Of a stretch of DNA of 25,715 nucleotides, positions 24,024 to 25,715 are shown one piece after another (within the stretch, counting starts at the first letter, position 1; every line of letters begins with the position of its first letter). The notes beneath the pieces are model-generated. The model was given only the letters and a program-made list of their open reading frames with translations. It searched no databases and was not told where the DNA came from. A program made the translations under genes and the position numbers. This stretch comes from Candidatus Helarchaeota archaeon (GTDB lineage Archaea > Asgardarchaeota > Lokiarchaeia > Helarchaeales > HEL-GB-A), in contig JAEOSY010000032.1 of the NCBI GenBank assembly GCA_016840125.1, positions 1-25,715 on the forward strand, read 5' to 3'.

Positions 24024-25127
24024 TCACGCTTCCTTGAATTTGGGAATCACCTCATTACTTAAAAGTTTGGAGGCATCCCAATAGGTAAATGGTGCATTTT
24101 TACTTGAGGCCCCATTCACTATCTCAAAAATAAAATAAGTGCAACCTAAATCAATATATTTCTGAACCTTTTGAATTATCTCTTCTGGTGACCCACACAT
24201 GATATTTTCTCGGATGAGTGTTTCAGGAATTTGTTCAGTTAAAACCGATAATTTATTCACATCGAATTTGACAATGTTTTCACGATCAAATTTTAACAAA
24301 CTCATCTCATCAGGATTGAATCCCGTAGCTTCACGATATAATTGATCAAAGTCATCTTTCCAGTACCCTAATTCTTTAAGACTACTGGGTTGTAGTACTA
24401 TACTCATTTTGTTTACATTGATATACTCAGTAAGTTTGGTTTCATCATCATTCACAAAGATGCGTTGGAACGCGCCAAAGGTAAATTTGTCCAAATCCCG
24501 CCCTTCCTTTTTAAGGGTGTCAGTAATTTCATTTTTCCCACTCTCGTACACTTGAAAAAACGTCCCTAGCGGCATCCAACCATCTGCTACTTCGCCAGTT
24601 ACCCTTCGGCTATAGGGACCATTGCCAGCAATCCACACGGGGATTTCTGAAACAGGTTTGGGAAGGAGCACGGCTTTTTTTGTCTGGTAATATTGGCCCT
24701 TGTAAGTAACACGTCGCCCCTTTTTCCAAAATAATTTCATGAGTTCGATAGATTCTTTCATCTTGCTAACAGCGTGATCGTAGGGAATATTATAGGCCAT
24801 TAGATTCATTCCTTCACCCGCTCCAATTCCCAAAATGAATTTTCCTCCAGTAATGTGATTAATCGTCGTGGCCATTTGAGCGAGAGCGGCTGGATGGAGC
24901 CTATGCGGATCTGTAACACTGGAACCCAAGGTCTTATCCGTCAATTCTGCAAATGATCCAAACATCGGCCATAAACATAAAAAATCATCAATTGCGGCGC
25001 CAGGAATCCCACTTAAGTGGTCCGGCAACCAAATCGAATCCCAATTCTCTTTATCGGCAGTCACAAGTTTCTTCTTGACAAAATCATACGAATGTGAATA
25101 AAATAACTCGATTCCGAACTGTACCAT
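24024..25127 (-). CDS. F420-dependent LLM-class oxidoreductase
   Basis: 367 residues, the luciferase-like monooxygenase fold of F420 enzymes (methylene-tetrahydromethanopterin reductase and F420-glucose-6-phosphate dehydrogenase relatives). Typical parts are WDSIWLPDHL, a DPHRLHPAALAQMATTINHI stretch, FILGIGAGEGMN, PVWIAGNGP and GEVADGWMP, and the late CGSPEEIIQKV. It would oxidise or reduce an unknown substrate with coenzyme F420. The frame reaches a TTG at 25136, but ATG 25127 has GAGGT 8 bases upstream. It heads an operon with hisF 3 bp downstream. An inverted repeat covers its probable TATA element. Confidence 0.9.
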   Translation of the reverse strand: MVQFGIELFYSHSYDFVKKKLVTADKENWDSIWLPDHLSGIPGAAIDDFLCLWPMFGSFAELTDKTLGSSVTDPHRLHPAALAQMATTINHITGGKFILGIGAGEGMNLMAYNIPYDHAVSKMKESIELMKLFWKKGRRVTYKGQYYQTKKAVLLPKPVSEIPVWIAGNGPYSRRVTGEVADGWMPLGTFFQVYESGKNEITDTLKKEGRDLDKFTFGAFQRIFVNDDETKLTEYINVNKMSIVLQPSSLKELGYWKDDFDQLYREATGFNPDEMSLLKFDRENIVKFDVNKLSVLTEQIPETLIRENIMCGSPEEIIQKVQKYIDLGCTYFIFEIVNGASSKNAPFTYWDASKLLSNEVIPKFKEA

Positions 25128-25146
25128 GAAAATCAACCTCTGAAAT

Positions 25147-25179
25147 ATTCATCTAATTTGTATAATTAGATAGATGAAT
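25147..25179. promoter_or_regulatory. Nested inverted repeat over the LLM promoter
   Basis: The outer arms ATTCATCTA (25147-25155) and TAGATGAAT (25171-25179) are a perfect 9-bp match. Inner arms ATCTAATT (25151-25158) and AATTAGAT (25164-25171) flank TGTAT. The centre includes an ATTATACAA element about 35 bp upstream of the ATG at 25127. A repressor operator is the likely reading. Confidence 0.45.
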
Positions 25180-25304
25180 GTCTTTTTTAGTCTAATTGGT
25201 AGTGAAATTCGGCGCGATTTCCTTTCAAAACCTCCAAATTCTTTAAGGAAAGAAATACATTTTTATCTGAAAAGAATCTGCATAAAAAATAAGGAATGAT
25301 GACA

Positions 25305-25715
25305 ATGAAAAAACAAATTGGAGTAATTCTAATTGCTGCTATTTTACTTTTTGGGTGTTTTCCAGTGTCCTCAAATGCGTTCCCGACAGATCCATTTTAT
25401 ACCGATGATCCAGATGATTGGACTCAAAATAATTGGGAAGATATTCTGAAGTTTTGGATTGATAACACCGAATCCTTTATAATGTTCAAGGTTGAATTTG
25501 CGGCTCCGTTTAACAATACAATGGGTGATGGATATTTCTTGAATATCCTAATTTCAGTTGACAATAATACGGGGAACTGGTACGGGAGCTCTGGCAATGA
25601 TTTCAGGGCTGATTACGTAATCCAATATATAACTGACAACCCACCAGCGTGGATTCCAACTTTTAATGATGAAAATAATGTTCCCAATACGCTATCTCCA
25701 GTTCCTTCTGCATCA
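25305..25715 (+). CDS. Secreted protein, N-terminal part, runs off the window
   Basis: 137 codons are open to the last base without a stop. The N-terminus is KKQIG, a hydrophobic core, then LLFGC and VSSNA-FPTD. It is a signal peptide, cleaved either after SSNA or, if LFGC acts as a lipobox, before the Cys as a lipoprotein. The mature part is rich in Asp, Asn and Trp (TDDPDDWTQNNW) and contains N-x-S/T sites, typical of archaeal surface proteins; no domain is recognised. In-frame ATGs at 25296 and 25299 are alternative starts; GGA at 25293-25295 suits 25305 best. It is divergent from the LLM gene. Confidence 0.78.
   Translation, partial: MKKQIGVILIAAILLFGCFPVSSNAFPTDPFYTDDPDDWTQNNWEDILKFWIDNTESFIMFKVEFAAPFNNTMGDGYFLNILISVDNNTGNWYGSSGNDFRADYVIQYITDNPPAWIPTFNDENNVPNTLSPVPSAS

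Noticed and set aside
25239..25254. TTCTTT-AAGG-AAAGAA inverted repeat before the right-edge gene
   Set aside because: Short, low-complexity arms in an AT-rich leader; expected by chance.
1..25715. tRNA, rRNA, CRISPR arrays, insertion sequences
   Set aside because: No cloverleaf-like or T-loop sequence in gaps, no spaced direct repeats, and no transposase or integrase reading frame was found.

Overview
The window looks archaeal, most probably from an Asgard-type (Promethearchaeota-like) genome. Evidence for this: two secreted proteins end in a GIPGF motif, a membrane helix and basic residues, like archaeal PGF-CTERM anchors. There is an F420-type luciferase-fold oxidoreductase, a B12 methyl-carrier-like protein and a leucine-rich-repeat protein with a header typical of Asgard genomes. 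A seven-helix protein carries a longin/roadblock-like tail. Genes often start with GTG or TTG, some promoters are leaderless with a TATA box about 26-32 bp upstream, and genes end at T-tracts. The lineage is inferred from protein style; no rRNA or marker gene is present.

Layout. 1-3000: a cell-surface protein running in from the left, an LRR protein and a secreted seven-repeat beta-propeller with a calcium-binding linker. 3000-4570: a corrinoid (B12) protein that lacks its C-terminal part, directly against a convergent HepT-MntA (HEPN/nucleotidyltransferase) toxin-antitoxin pair. 4570-8030 (minus): a flavodoxin-ferredoxin protein, a contractile-tail sheath protein with no tube, baseplate or ATPase genes beside it, a 56-residue zinc-ribbon protein, and an Ldh_2-family NAD(P)-dependent oxidoreductase. 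8040-8940 (plus): a small helical protein followed after 3 bp by a nucleotidyltransferase, facing the flavodoxin gene across a compact divergent promoter.

8960-14500 is a small sugar-use locus. On the minus strand are an internally deleted MFS relic, an intact MFS transporter, a GH1 beta-glycosidase and an unknown helical protein. Divergently on the plus strand are a winged-helix-like protein and a GH29 alpha-L-fucosidase. 14505-18000 holds the seven-helix/longin-like protein, a B12-binding radical SAM enzyme and a small secreted PPC-like protein. 18070-23160 holds another MFS transporter, a GNAT enzyme coupled to a PlsC-like acyltransferase, and divergently an FkbM methyltransferase with a fucosyltransferase-like protein. 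23210-25136 is an LLM oxidoreductase-hisF operon, and a secreted protein runs off the right edge.

No tRNA, rRNA, CRISPR array or insertion sequence was seen. No stretch above 300 bp lacks a gene; the largest gap (2966-3219) holds only a short coding-like stretch. The observations most worth a second look are the isolated sheath gene with its zinc-ribbon neighbour, the seven-helix/longin-like fusion, the toxin-antitoxin pair beside the truncated B12 gene, and the MFS copy reduced by a precise in-frame deletion.
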